The notes: a model not told the origin generated them from the sequence alone. A stretch of DNA of 64,000 nt from Heloderma charlesbogerti (GCA_026122225.1 JANEZZ010001677.1:620001-684000); one strand, 5' to 3'; positions 33,135 to 45,400 are shown, counted from the first letter of the stretch. A program made the numbers and translations.

Positions 33135-33660
33135 GTCATCCTTTGGCAGATTTTGCGATGCAGTTTTCCAAACCGAAAATGCATCCGGTGGGAAAAAGTG
33201 TGCCCGCAAATGCACACACTGGTGAAAATCATGTACAAGAACACATGCCATTAAGGGAAATGGCTTGCCCCAAAACACGCATCTTAGGAAAATGGCATAC
33301 AAAAATGCATGCATTAGACAGAGGAGCAGAACCTCTTTTAGCCAGAGGGCTGAATTCCATTTCAGAGAAGCTCTCAGGGGCCATAATTCTAGTGATGGGA
33401 CAAGTGCAAACAGAGGCAGGACCAAAATACCAAAAATATCAGGATATTGTAGCTTAAAGCTGCCTGTAACTAAGCCTTAGGAGAGGCATTTCAACCTTTT
33501 AGAAGGGGGGAAACTGTGCAAAAGCCGGGAAACCACCAAGTGATCATTGGTTGGGTAAAGAGGGTGTGGCCATCCAGGAAACCACCGAGGGCTGTGTTTC
33601 AGGTTCTGCACCCCTGCATTAGGAAGCGTGCATAAAGAAATGCATGCATTAGGAGGAGGA
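33135..33660. repeat. Degenerate tandem repeat, interrupted by a MITE
   Basis: Imperfect units of about 28-30 bp containing 'aaaatgcatgcattag' variants occupy about 33170-33318 and resume at 33617-33660. The hAT-like element at 33319-33616 splits them. Confidence 0.45.
33319..33616 (+). mobile_element. hAT-like MITE (family E)
   Basis: 298 bp from CAGAGGAGCAGAACCTC to AGGTTCTGCACCCCTG. Both sides carry 'gcattag(g)a', but as the flanking repeat itself contains this phrase the duplication is not decisive. Confidence 0.6.
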
Positions 33661-33795
33661 GGCGGTGCAAACAGGCTTTGAAATGGGATGCAACAGTGAG
33701 GCTGGAAAAATGAGAAACCAAACTTGACAGATCCATTGCCAGTATGCAGCAGCTTTCTGCCTCCCACCGTTCCACTGTTACTCAGTGCTGAAGTG

Positions 33796-33796
<1 letters not shown>

Positions 33797-33841
<45 letters not shown>

Positions 33842-33844
33842 AAA
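33797..33844. repeat. (AAAG)n microsatellite
   Basis: About 12 uninterrupted GAAA units. Confidence 0.9.
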
Positions 33845-34244
33845 CCCAGCCCCTCCAACAGGCAAACCAGAAAGGAGATGCTTCAGTGCTGAGTAATACT
33901 AGAAACCTTTAATGTATCTCTCCATGTCTTGGAGTAAAAGCACCTTCTTTGGGAGCTAAACATGCAAAAGAAGGAAGGACAATGCTGGAAAACACAGAAA
34001 ACGTAGAAGACAATGAAATTAAACACAAACCAGAACTACAATCCAGACAAGACAATATAAAATACACTGAGCAATAGAAATTATGCATATCGACAACCAC
34101 ATGACCTTTAAAAACATGCACTACTGACAAGGAATCCCTAATATGCCAGGACTGCTACAAGGTCAGAAATGCTGGCGTCTCAATGCTCACTGCTGCATGC
34201 ATTTTACAGCCCAGATTTGAAAGCCAAGAGGATAACGAGTCTTT
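33845..34244. other. No recognised feature
   Basis: AT-rich sequence without a named element. Confidence 0.3.
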
Positions 34245-34303
34245 GGGTTAAATTCGATGATCTTATAGGCCCCTTCCAACCCTACTCTTCTATGATTCTA
34301 TGA
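34245..34303 (+). mobile_element. CR1-A 3' tip
   Basis: 'cttataggccccttccaacc' followed by 'ttctatgattctatga', the last ~60 bases of a CR1-A element. Confidence 0.7.
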
Positions 34304-34860
34304 AACCACACTGGCTGGGGATACTGGAAGCTGTAGTTCAACATGTCTCGAGTGCACCAGGTGAAAGACACACTTTGGAAAAACATAACTATCCTACAAG
34401 GGGTTACCAAGAGTTCGAAATACCCCTCAGCAGCTGTGGGGTGCGGAAAAAACAGGCAGCACTCTGTGTGGCGGCTGAGCGCTCACCGTGCGCATGCAGT
34501 CAGGTGCGCGTGTGCTGAAGACGAGATGCCCTGTGCGCACACATCCAAACACACAGACACACATCAGAGGCTTCACTTCTCCAAAGCTGGATGGGCAGCC
34601 TCTGAGCAGAGATGGGGGTGGTCCTAATGGAGGCCGGGATGATGGTCTAGCACCATAATCTTTGCTTTTTAACACATGGCTGGTAACAGGAGCGGGGCTC
34701 ACATGCGCACGTGATGTGCCCCGTCTGCTTCCAGCTTCTCCGCCATTTGCAAGAGATTAGGATGAGCCAAGCCATGACTCCAGCCCAGCTTTTCCCAACC
34801 TGCTGCTCTCCAGACATCTTGGACTTCAACACCCATCAGCCGCCGGCGACAGAGCTGGGG
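34304..34860. repeat. Family I arms and unrecognised sequence
   Basis: Arms of the 'tgtagttcaacatgtct' type at 34308-34365 and 'ccagacatcttggacttc' at 34785-34845. Between them is unidentified DNA. Confidence 0.4.
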
Positions 34861-34869
34861 TCAAGGATC

Positions 34870-34985
34870 GGAATGGTTGGGCAAGAGCCCCCCGGAGTCG
34901 CTCCTCCTCTTCGCCACTGCAACCTGCTTGTTCGCCCGCCTCTCGCTCTGGCCCAGGCAACGGTGGCGGTGGGAAGAAGCAGGAG
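34870..34985 (-). mobile_element. Family D fragment
   Basis: 'gagtcgctcctcctcttc' and 'ctgcaacctgcttgttc' match the inverted copy at 10530-10580. Confidence 0.45.
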
Positions 34986-35161
34986 CCTGCAGCACTCCAT
35001 ACCTCAAGGTCCGACCTCACAGACCCTGCTCCGGATCTTACCTTCTGCTGACAGTGAGCATTACACAGCCTCACAAATCATGAATCTAAGAGAGGGAAGT
35101 GACTGAACTCTGGCTTGGGAGAGAATGGGATGAGCTATTCCCCCTGTTCAGCCCCTGAGCT

Positions 35162-35186
35162 GGTGTGTGTGTGTGTGTGTGTGTGT
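35162..35186. repeat. (GT)n microsatellite
   Basis: About 12 GT units immediately left of the MITE at 35194. Confidence 0.85.
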
Positions 35187-35193
35187 ATACAGT

Positions 35194-35407
35194 CAATCTG
35201 CATGACAATTTTAAACTGGTTTCAAACCAGTTCATTTAAAGGGATCCTGCAACTTCATGAGGGTACTGAGAATTCTTCGCTAGAGACCCCTGTCCCCTGC
35301 CCAAGCAGCCCCTCTTCCTAGAGCTACAGTTCCCAGAATCCCTGTATTTGGTAGCCGTAATCACTAAAAGCAGGTTTGAAACCAGTTTAAAATTGTAATG
35401 TAGATTG
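35194..35407. mobile_element. MITE with 35-bp terminal inverted repeats
   Basis: 35194-35228 is the reverse complement of 35373-35407 at 33 of 35 positions (core TTTAAACTGGTTTCAAACC). The total length is 214 bp with no coding potential. No target-site duplication is evident, so the superfamily is unassigned. Confidence 0.65.
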
Positions 35408-36049
35408 CCCCTAGCTATGTCTCTTGTTCTGCGTGCAGGCACGGTGGGAAATAGGAATGGCAGCTGGAACCAGCCACCTGGCACTGCTCATATACGTCAG
35501 CAGGGCCCACCAACAAAGATGGTTCCTCCAGTGGGCACAAGGGCGCTGCCCCCCTCAAACCTGGAGTCACCCTGACTGGGAGTTTCCCTGCTAGCCAGCT
35601 CCCAAGAGGACAGATCAAGGCCTGCGTGGCTCCAGTCCAAACCATCTGCCAGCCATTCATTTCCAAACAAATAGGCACGCTATTAATAAACCACTCCAGA
35701 GAGGAAACTGGGGAGGAGGTGCCCTGTTGCCCTGCTGGAAACCATCCCTTTGGAAACAAACACAGCGCCCAAAATACACCCAGCCCTCCCTACAGCAGCA
35801 GCAGCAGCAACTTTTCATGCATTTCTTTTTGGAAAAGAAAAGGCAGTATGAATGCAGATCTGTTTTCCACAGAGGATCAGACTAGAAACCCCGCCAGGAG
35901 CTGGGCCCCAGAACCTGTTCTTTCATACCGGGGCTCATTTCAACCCTAAGCATTAGCTGTGATTCCCGCTGCCCACTTAAGCTGGCAGGAGAACAGAAGC
36001 CCTTGGACATGTACAGAGTGCCCTTCGCCTTACCACTAATAGCAAACGA
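35408..36049. other. No recognised feature
   Basis: No repeat or exon identified. A short AGC-type run lies near 35795-35810. Confidence 0.3.
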
Positions 36050-36392
36050 CCTTATCCTGACTCAAGTCTCAGAACTTTGCCTACACTGACTGACTGTGGC
36101 TCTCCAGGGTTTCAGGCAGGCGGCATTCCAAGCCCTACTGGGAGATGCCAGGTTTGAACATGAGACTTCTACATGCAAAGCCTGTGTTCTACCACTGGTG
36201 AAGGTAAGATTCTAGTCCTCATGGCTCTGAATAAAGGGCGGATTTAAATAGGAACATAGGAAGCTGCCTTATAAAGAGTCAGACCATTGGTCTATCTACT
36301 TCAGCTTTGTCAACACTGACAGGCAGCAATGGCTCTCCTCCTGGGTCTCAGGCAGGGGTCTTTCCTGTCCCAACCTTGAAATACCAGGGATT
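36050..36392 (-). mobile_element. SINE family A, two units head to tail
   Basis: Junction at about 36190-36225, where the head of one unit meets 'aagattctagtcctcatgg'. Both units are inverted and diverged. Confidence 0.6.
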
Positions 36393-37313
36393 AAGAACAT
36401 AAGAAGAGCCGTGTTGGATCAGACCAAGGGTCCATCTAGTCCAGCATTCTGTTCACACAGTGGCCAACCAGCTGTCTACCATGAACCCACAAGCAGGACA
36501 TGGGTACAACAGCACCCTCCCATCCATATTCCCCAGCAACTGGTGTACAGAGGCTCACTGCCTCGGGTACTGGAGGTAGCACAGAGCCATCAAGGCTAGT
36601 AGCCACTTGATAGCCTTTTCCTCCAGGAACTTGTCCTACCCCCGTTTAAAGCCCTCCAAACTGGCGGCCGTCGCTACTTCCTGTGGTAGCGAATTCCATA
36701 GTTTTACTCTGCCCTGTGTGAAGAGGTCCTTCCTTTTATCCGTCCCGAATCTCCCACAATCCGCTTCATGGGATGAACCCAGGTTCTAGCATTTTGAGAG
36801 TGGGAGAAAAATGTCTCCCTCTCCACATTCTCCACACTAGGCACAGTTTTGTACACCCCTCTCATGTCTCCCCTCACCCTCCTTTTTTCCAAGCCCAACA
36901 ATCCCAGCTGTTGCAACTTTCTCTCACAGGGGAGATGCTCCAGCCCCTTGATCATTTCACTTGCCCTTTTCCAGCTCTACAATATATTTTTTGAGGTGTG
37001 GTGACCAGAACTGTACACAGTATTCCAAGTGCGGTCGCACCATAGATTTGAATAGGGGCAGTAGGCTGTTGGCAGTTTTATTCTCAATTCCTTTTCTAAT
37101 TATGCCTAACACGGAGTTTGCCTTTTTTCCAGCGGCCGCACACTGGGCTGACATCTTCCTCGAGCTGTCCACCACAGCCCCAAGATCTTTCTTCATCGGT
37201 CACTGCTACCTCAGATCCCGACAGGCTATACTTGAAGTTGGGATTTTTTGCCCCAACGTGCCTCGCTTTACACTTGAACCTGACTCCTTCTGCAGTGCAG
37301 GAGTTCTGCCATG
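36393..37313 (-). mobile_element. CR1-B LINE, longest copy
   Basis: On the minus strand it encodes a CR1-type reverse-transcriptase C-terminal region: FKCKARHVGAKNPNFKYSL, then SMVRPHLEYCVQFWSPHLKK, then MIKGLEHLP...LEKRRVRGDM. It is followed by a 3' UTR ending in the 'gttcttatgttctt'-type tip at 36393. Frames are broken by several indels. It links the short 'cctgctggatcagacc' fragments elsewhere to the CR1 clade, as a subfamily distinct from CR1-A. Confidence 0.85.
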
Positions 37314-39129
37314 AGCATTGGAGCACACAGCCTCAGTGAAGCTGGGGCTTCCAGAGAGGTTTCATGCTGGGTCAAGGTGTGCCAAGCTCAGCAGAGACAG
37401 CCAGTACTGAATGACAGAACCAAAAGTGGCCTCTCTGTCATCATCCGTATTTCAGGCAGAGATCAGAAAACACACCTGCCCTTAATCGGCCATTTCCAAG
37501 AGGTGCCGGCGTTTGCTCATGTTCTTGACAAGACTCGAATTCTAACTCCTTCCCCCAAAGCCAGTCATTTCTCAGACTCCACTGTCACATTTATCCCCTT
37601 TTAAATACCAGATACTCCCTGGGGTGTTTGATTTCCAAACCTCCTTGGAGCAGCGAAGGAGCAGAGAGATGCACGGGGGTCATTTCTTGGTGCAATGAAG
37701 CATCCGAGAGGGGCAGGGCAGATGATAAGGGGTGAGCGTGTGATGCAAGTGTCCCAGGTTACTAATTCGTTTGCTGGTCAGCTGCATGGTTTTCCTGTTC
37801 TTTGCACTCTTGGCAAGCTAGTCCAATTCAGTGGGGGACAGAACCGCGCTGTGTAGTGAGGGCGGTTGGCAAGTACTCCTTCCTCTCTCATCGGGTTACA
37901 GGAGAGGGACAGGAAGAAACATGCCCAAAAAATCCAACTTGTACAGAACAGTTATAAGATTATGAAACAAAACATGGTTTAAAATGTGCGCCATCACAGC
38001 TCCCATTTAAGAAATTTGAGTGTTTTGAGGACTAGTATTGGCTGATGAATTCTATGCAAGGCGGGTGGAGCAGAGGCGTTTCAAACTCTACCCGCCTGAT
38101 CTGCTCCCCAACCAAAACACCGCCGCTGCCCCACCTCCCTGGCTTAGGATCACTTTTTCAAAATTGCTATCATTCTTATCACACATACGCTGTCCTGCCA
38201 GAGTTGGGGGGCATATTCCCCTTTAGTAATTGTGTGAGTTGCATAGCTCTGAAAGATCATAAGAGGTAACATGCCAGTTTTATTATTTATTGAATGATGG
38301 TGTTCGTTGTAAAGGAGGTGAAAGGGTTCTGGCACTTTAAAATAATCCATTTGATCAACATACATGGCTCTGCGTTTGGAAACAATCCACTTAATCAACT
38401 TGCACATTACAAGAATGCTAACTATTCTTAGGCCTTGAAATACACAAGGATCATGGCAAGAGGGCAACAGATCTTTCCACTCCCTTCTTCGATGCCCCGC
38501 CTGGAAATGTGTTGTCCTGCCCCACCCCTCCAAGCAAGGCCAGTTGCAGCCGTGCCAAGGCCAGGCTGACAACTGTCTTCCACAAACAAAAAACAGGAGC
38601 CACGCGGCATCAGAAAGTGGAACTCGCCATGCTGGCACACATATGACTTTCTCTCAAGGATCCAGCTAGTGGGGAGTTGGTTCCATGGCCAGCTGCAAGC
38701 AGATGTGGCACAAACGTGCGCCGTGGGCTGGATGCCTGCGACATCACAGAGGACCCACTGGGGGCCCTATGTGGCATCATGAGCCACCCACATCCCTCTC
38801 CAGTGCCGTTTCCCAGTTTAAAAACAATGTGCGGTCATCTCGTGTTGTTTTTAAATCGGATGCTGTATGGCCACATCTTCACACAAAGGGTGGCCTGTGT
38901 GTCTTAAAAAAGAGACAACTTTTTTTCATGAAGAAGACAGACAGCCATCGCTGTCTATGGTGGGATGGGTACCATTTTAAGAGTGAAGGCAGAGGCGGGC
39001 CGAGCGCCACAGGGCAAGAATCAGCCGACCTCTGCTTCTATGTATGGCTGCAGCCTTACACTTCCCAAAGCAAGAGGGCAGAAGGAGGCCCCCATAGCCA
39101 TTGGTGTGATTATGAGTGCAAAATGCAGC
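37314..39129. other. Repeat-poor stretch without recognised gene
   Basis: 1.8 kb with no LINE, SINE or MITE landmark that I recognise. Open frames (e.g. 38150-38638 minus) have no familiar motif. It could hold regulatory sequence. Confidence 0.3.
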
Positions 39130-39640
39130 CGTTCGACTGCTGACCAGTGCGGGGTGTGGGACTGCATTACACCTGTCCTGAAGACTTGCAGTGGGTTGCC
39201 CGTTGCTTTCTAGCTCAATTCAAGTTGTCGCTTTTAACCTTGAAAGCCCTACACAGGTTCAGAGGTGGCTAGCCAAGGGACCACCTGTCTTACCATGAAC
39301 TGTCCGGTTATTAAAATCTGCAGGAGGGGCCCTTTTGAGGGCACAGCTACCCCCTGAGGCCTGTTTGTTGGGCAGGCATGAAAGGGTTTTCTCCTCTATT
39401 GCCCCCAAACTGCGGGATAGAATTCCTCAAGAACAATTGGCCCCTTGCCTTTTAGAAAGGCTGAGAAGATACGTCTTTTTCAATTCAGCTTTTCCAAAAT
39501 GTGCAGCATCAATGTTTTCAGTGTTCTTGTTGTGATCGTTTCAAGGTTTGGTCATTTGACATGGTTATACACCTGCTGGATGGCTTTTCAGCAGATAAGG
39601 CGGTACAGAAATGCCAATGGTAAACAATAAGTAAAATAAA
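39130..39640 (+). mobile_element. L2-type LINE 3' part
   Basis: Landmarks: 'gaaagccctacacaggtt' and 'aaactgcgggatagaattcc', then 'gataaggcggtacagaaatg' and an A-rich tail. 5'-truncated. Confidence 0.6.
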
Positions 39641-39879
39641 ACCCGTCCGGATCACGTAACGGGTACTCCAGGACAGAAGGGCAGGCGCTGCGGAAACAGA
39701 AAGATCTATCCAGCCCAGTGGGGTCCCAATGCCTCAACAGGAGGCTTAGAAATAGGATGCAACAGCAACTGGTCATTTGAGGTGCCTCTTTATCCGGTAC
39801 GCTGCCTCTGACTTGGGGGATTTGATTTTTATTGCTGCCAACAGACCTGCCCACCATGAAATTAGGGAACCCTTTTCCG

Positions 39880-40345
39880 GAACATAAGAGCCATACTAGA
39901 TCAGACGGGGGGGGGGGGCGCTGTCTAGTCCAAACACTGGAGAGCCAAATGCCCCTAATGAGAAGCCCTCAAATGGGACCAACTCCGGATGTTCAGATTT
40001 TCTTTTTTGACATCTGTTTGTGCCGCTTGGGTTTTATGGAACCTTTTCGCTACACTGCTTTTAACTGTACATGTTTTCATACTGGCAAAGCCGCCCTGCG
40101 AGAGCATTTTTCTCAAAGGTGCTGGGGGTATCAATCCGCAAAATAACTAAATAAATGCAGAAGATAAACTGCACTTGTCTGGGGAAGTTCCACTTAACTG
40201 TCATGGCTAAACAGGTGCTGATACACCCAGCTAAGGACCAAAAAGGACCTGCTGGATCAAACCAAAGACCTGCCAAGCCTGGCTTCTTTCTCAAGGACCT
40301 GAGCAACCAGCAGGTGCCGAGCCAATCGCCAGAAATGGGCAAAAT
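39880..40345 (-). mobile_element. CR1-B fragments and an L2-like tail
   Basis: CR1-B 3' pieces at about 39880-39990 (with an 11-12 G run at 39906-39917) and 40225-40345, both minus. An L2-like tail lies at 40000-40150. Confidence 0.5.
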
Positions 40346-40489
40346 ACTTCTCCAGTGGCACACGAAAATGCCCTTCTCCCTGCTTCTGCCTTAGGGCTTG
40401 ATGCAAGGGGAAAGGGAACCTTAATGCAGCCTTTCCCACTGAGACACATGGCCATCCTACCAGCGCCGCTAAGGCTACATTTTCCCCCT

Positions 40490-40640
40490 CTTCCCTCCCC
40501 ATTCCTTTTCCCTCATATGTCAGGACTTTCTTTAGATTGTAAGCCTGCGGGTAGGTTCTGTCTTCTTTGGCTGATTATGTATAAGCCGCTCTGGGAGCCC
40601 GTGTGTGTGTGTGGCTGAGCAGCAGGGTACAGACACTTAA
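40490..40640 (+). mobile_element. LINE-like tail K, copy 1
   Basis: 'tagattgtaagcctgcggg' and 'taagccgctctggg', with an A-rich end. A related tail is at about 61765-61895. Confidence 0.4.
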
Positions 40641-40720
40641 AATAAATAGAAATAAATTCCCAGCATCCCCAGCCAGTGGGGCCAATGGCTGAGAATGATG
40701 GGAGTTTTAGTCCCTCACAT
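40641..40720. repeat. Family I repeat
   Basis: 'atccccagccagtggggcc' and 'atgatgggagttttagtcc'; one arm of the palindromic repeat plus centre. Confidence 0.5.
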
Positions 40721-41244
40721 CCAGAGGCTGTCTTAAGGGATACCAGCAGCTTGGCCTAAATGTTCCTGTCATCTGAAGGTGGGGAAAAAGAGGGAGGCAA
40801 CACAGATGAGAAACAGCCACAAGCTGGTGCCCTAGAAGCAGGGAAGATCGGGGCAGGATTGCAGTGGCTGGAGCTCCTGGTGTCAACTCTTCTGCAGGAC
40901 CCCACTCCTGTTCCCCAAGGAAATATCCTCATTGCCACTGCAGCCACCCTACCACGAACCCCATCCTCCCCTCCTGATGCCTTTCGCCACAGCAGTCACT
41001 GCAAACTGTAACAGCAGCCCAGACACGCAACTTGGATAGCCAGAAAGCTAAAAATAAAACAAGCAAAAAAAGCTATCTGCTCCAAATCCACTCATACACA
41101 AATACATGAGCACATTGGCACACGGTGCACCCTGCCTCATTCCAAGCACACATGTCCAGCCCCTTGGCACAAAACATGAGCCTTGGCCGGAGTTTGGGAG
41201 TGCCGGTATTTTCCCAGCCTGGGTGCCCTTGAATTTTCTGGGGA
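40721..41244. other. No recognised feature
   Basis: No exon or named repeat. Confidence 0.3.
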
Positions 41245-41640
41245 ACGGCTTTGCAGGCAGCAGGTCCTGAGTTCAAGACCCCAATATCTCCAAGTATGGC
41301 TGGGAAAGGGCCCTGTCTAAAACCCTGAATTGCTGCTGCCAGTCAATGTTGACAACTCTGAGCCAACATGGAATAACCTGGTGATGCTTCCCACGCTCCA
41401 GTTTAAATCAACCCCTTATTCAGAACCATAAGGACCAGAATTTTCTCTGTATTTTCAGGGGAAGGATCACGGCTCCGTGGCAGAGTGCATCAAAGGTCCC
41501 AGGTTCAGCCCTCAGCATCTCCAGGTAGGGCTGGGGAAAAGCCCTGTCTAAAACCCCGGAGAGCCGCAGCTGCCAGTCAGCGTCGGCAGTGCTGGGGTAG
41601 CTGGTTTGGGTTCAGAATAACACAGCTTCTGACATTCCTA
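41245..41640 (+). mobile_element. SINE family A, two units head to tail
   Basis: The first unit ends 'aaggaccagaatttt'. The second starts at 'gggaaggatcacggctccg' (about 41458), has a B-box-like 'ggttcagcc' and ends near 41640. Confidence 0.65.
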
Positions 41641-42509
41641 AGCAGGAACTTCTGGACTCTTTGGAAAGTCAAGGTAGCCCCCTCCAAGCTGCTCCTGTCG
41701 CCCTGAGTGTGCGATCCCCACAGGTTGGGGGAAGCTGAGACAAGCAAGACCTTACCTGTGGCAGAAGGAACATTCTCCATCTCTCTCTCCTCTCGTCCCT
41801 TTGGCATGAAGGACCAGCGAAGACACACCTGCCGCCTCCTGCCACTGCCTGATCCCCGAGACACCCCCTCCTCTCTCTCTGCTCGGGTCCAAAGAGCCCT
41901 CCTATAAATACCCAGACAATGTCGCTCCTGTGTGTCACCGCCCCGGCTTGCCTTTCCTTTGCTGTTTCCTGCAAGCGAAGGACAAAAGCAGCCAGTTCGT
42001 GCTTCCCTCCCTCTCCCTCGATCGCAACTGAAACAGCGCAGTTCCCTGGCAGAAGTGGGATCCCTAGATGATGGAGCACGAAAGGGAAACCACCTCTATT
42101 AGGAGGCGGGTGTCTCTGGGGAGAAACCAGACCTTTCTTTCTTCTTGCTTGCATGCTTTTTTTTCTTACGGGAACCTACCCAGCAGAGGGCTCCAAGTCT
42201 GGGTTTTGAGGAAGGGCAGGGCCAGCAGGGCCAAAAATAAAAGCAGCATTGCCCAGGGCATTCCTCCGAGCAGCACAGAGCTGTGCACAAGATTTGGGCC
42301 AAAGGCTTTTGGACCCAACACTCTCATGGGAGAAGTGGGGCTGGGGAAATTTCTCCTTTCTGCCCTCAAAAATGGACATCCAAGGTGAGGGGTGGGGGAG
42401 GCGCAAGCAAACAGACACCAGTCTGGGAAGGAACCACATCAGCTCCACCAATGCATGGCTAGAATTGTGCCTCATCGAAGCGCATGGGCAAATCTTGTGC
42501 TGCTGCAGG
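41641..42509. other. No recognised gene
   Basis: Moderately GC-rich and repeat-poor. No exon could be supported. Confidence 0.3.
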
Positions 42510-42790
42510 AACGGGATAAAAGATAAAAGAGCCGTATTAGAGCAGACCGAAGGCCTACCTAGTCCAGCATTCTGCTCACACAGTGGCCAACCACCGGCCC
42601 CAATGGGAAGCCCAGAAGCAGGACATGAGCACAATAGCGGTATGAACCTACCTGGATGCTACGATCAACATCAGAGACCCTCCTCCAAGTGCCTCCTTCA
42701 AGGTGGTTCAGAGGGCCTTCTCTGTAGTGGCCCCCTGGCTGTGGAACACTCTCCCCAGTGTGGTCTTACAAAGTGATGGAGTGGTAAATT
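42510..42790. mobile_element. CR1-B 3' fragment (minus) and L2 fragment (plus)
   Basis: 42510-42640 matches CR1-B ('agtccagcattctgctcac'). 42640-42790 has the L2 phrase 'cagagggccttctctgtag' followed by 'ctgtggaacactctcc'. Confidence 0.55.
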
Positions 42791-42866
42791 TTTTTTGGGG
42801 GGGAAAGTGCTCATCCTTACAGCCCTCATAGCCACGCCTCTATGGAGAATCCAAAAATGCAGGCAG

Positions 42867-43205
42867 TGGAGTTGATCCACATCAACAAACCGGTTCTAGC
42901 TGTTCTCCTCTCCACCAGGAACAGGTCTTCTGCGAAGCAGATGAGTCTGAATTGCTCATTTAAGCCTCCCCAGTCTCCTTTGCCTGACAACAGGAACAAT
43001 AAATTGTTGCTGGGAAAATTCATCCCCCCCCCCACAACAGCAGCTCATCTTACAGGGAGCTGGGAAGGGATTTTTTTGGTGGGGGTGGGGGTGGCAGATG
43101 ACATACGTCTCCCTGCTAATAAAGAGGTCCTAGTGCTGCGTCCCTGCGAGCCCTGGTTCCACTGCACCTCTGGTCTTACACCAGCGTTAGAGCACCTCCT
43201 TTGTA
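42867..43205 (+). repeat. Family C repeat, uninterrupted copy
   Basis: The most complete copy: 'atcaacaaaccggttctagc', 'aattgttgctgggaaaattc' and 'ccctgctaataaagaggtcc'. It serves as the reference for the split copies at 83-600 and 22465-24235. Confidence 0.5.
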
Positions 43206-43273
43206 CTCAGAGCGCCCCAGGTAAAAGAATCTCAACCAGCCCCAGCCGCTAGCTAGAGCTCAGAAAAGGACTG

Positions 43274-43302
43274 TCTCTCTCTCTCTCTCTTTCTCTCTCC
43301 TT
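43274..43302. repeat. (TC)n microsatellite
   Basis: CT run with one interruption. Confidence 0.8.
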
Positions 43303-43369
43303 GAGATCTCTGCCAATCAGAGGAGGCAAACCTGGGCGAGAACTTCACCTGTCTCACCTAGAAAGGGCA

Positions 43370-43700
43370 GGGGGCTTAGAGGGGAAACACAGCTAATGCT
43401 TAAGTCCCCGATTTAACCCCCAGCATCTTCATTCACAGGGTGCAACAGGCCTCTCTCCTTGTCCGTAGTGTTGGAGACCCACAACTGCTCTTGGGAGACA
43501 ATTCTGGGCTGGATGGACCAGTGGGCCAGCTTGGCAGAAGGCCTCTTCCTATTTTCCTATTTCAGTGAGTCCTTTCTTCGGACCCATGAAGACTAGAACC
43601 TTAATATATTTGCAGGGGAAGGGACGTAGCTCGGAGGTAGAATGCTTGCTTCGCAGGTAGAAGGATGAAGCATTGGTCTGACTCAGTAGAAAACAGCTTT
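43370..43700 (+). mobile_element. SINE family A, unit plus partial second unit
   Basis: The first unit ends 'gaagactagaaccttaata'. A second, truncated unit starts at 'gggaagggacgtagctcgg' (about 43616). Confidence 0.6.
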
Positions 43701-44240
43701 AAATATATCTTCCCAGCTATTTAAACAGATAACAATTCTCAGTAATTGCAAGTAGCCATCTTTGTTCTGAATACTAATACTAATTAATACTAAGCCAAAG
43801 GGGCACAAGTAATGAGCAAGCTTTCGAATTCCCCAGAATTGTTCATCACCCTGAACCTTTGGCAAAAACAAAAAGCCAAAACTGGTGGTGATGGTAGACA
43901 TTCTATGCAATGCAAAGCTTGTAACAGACTTAAAGATGGTGTGGGGACATTGGGGCTTGTAGTCCAACACATCTGGAAGGCACCAGGTTGGGAAAGGCTG
44001 CATTATGCAGACCTGAGACTACTATGAAGTGCAGACCAACATCTTTGTCTTTTTTTTGTCCTTCACACTGAATCCCCGAAGAAGACTGCTGATGGACCCG
44101 AAAGCTTGCATGCTGCTTGCTTGCTTTTTAATGTCTCCTAATAAAGCATTGTTCTGCAACTGCTATGGGTGGGTGGTTTTGCTTTTTAAATTCCAACCTA
44201 TGCCACGCCTTGGCAGGCAAATTCTGCATTAAAAAAAGGA
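43701..44240. repeat. Family I arm and unrecognised sequence
   Basis: A family I arm at 43935-44005 ('cttgtagtccaacacatctg'). An old dispersed fragment at about 44075-44150 resembles 6278-6335. Confidence 0.4.
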
Positions 44241-45244
44241 AAGCTCTACCCGTTTGAGATGCATCAGCCGCCATATTCATGTGCAGCCTCCCTTCTCCTT
44301 TTGGCTAAGGATACTCTCATCCTGTGATCATTTGCTTGATGGCTTTGCAGCCGCTGCTCATTCGAGAGATCTGGTGGCAGCCACTTTCGAAAGCCCTGAA
44401 ACAGGGATGGCTTCAGTCCTGGGCGAGGGATTTGTTTGGGGTGGGATGTCCCCATGACACCCCCCCCCAAGTAATGGCTCCCCTTGGAGAAGAAACTGCA
44501 AACCGCAGAAGAACCCCAAACTGCCTTTGCGCTCTGGGAGCAGGCACCGCTCCATGGAATGCCCCTTCTAATGGCCTGCAATGCCGAGAACCAAAGGTCA
44601 GAAAATATATTTCCGGGCGCTTTATGGAGGGCTCCAAGGCATATGCGTGTGTTGGGATAAGGAACATTCATTCTGATCAATGGGGATAAAATGTTCCGAA
44701 CTTAAAAGGACAACGCTGTCAACACACGGAAGTCCCTTGGAGTCAGACAAAACAGACCAACGTGCCAAACTTCCCTCTATTCTCTGACTCAAGAGAATGG
44801 TTTTGTAGAGCCCGTCAACAAGCGCGGAGGCCTCGCTCCGAGGATCAACAATCGAAGGAAAGAAGGGGAGGAAAGGGTCAACAACACGCAGTTACACGTA
44901 CTTAGGCACAGTTCTCATACAGGGCAAAGTTTGAAGGGTTGAGCCAAAACACTTGGAGAGAAAGTGGGGGTTGAGAAGGCATTTGACGGGAAAGAGAGGG
45001 GCAGCATGGTGTGTTTGGGGAGAGGGGCTCCAAGAGTAAGGGGAAGCAAGGGAGGAAAATGACTCTGCCCTAACGGAGTGGGTGATCTATGGGGCATTTG
45101 GAGAAAGTTCCAGGCACAAGGGGCAAAATGAATGGCTGAATGAAATCAATGACAACTAATCACTTGCCCCTAAAGCATTTGCCCTGTTCATTTAAAAGGG
45201 GGGGGGTATCAGTGAGCTTGACTTTCTCTCTCTCAAGTGCACCC
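44241..45244. other. No recognised feature
   Basis: About 1 kb without a named repeat or exon. Confidence 0.3.
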
Positions 45245-45400
45245 TTACAGTGCAATCTTATGCGCGGACACTTGGCCGAAAACTCCACTGTGACCCATTG
45301 GAGTTTACTCCCAGCTAAGTGTCTGTAGGGTTGCACTCCGACGGCTGCAGCCCTGCGCATGCGCTTCCCATGGGAGTAAGCCCCCTTGACATAGAGCAGG
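45245..45400. repeat. Family H-like inverted repeat
   Basis: 'gtgcaatcttatgcgcgg' near 45252 is mirrored by 'gtctgtagggttgcac' near 45320-45337, and 'aaactccactg' by 'attggagttt'. An imperfect hairpin element. Confidence 0.45.
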
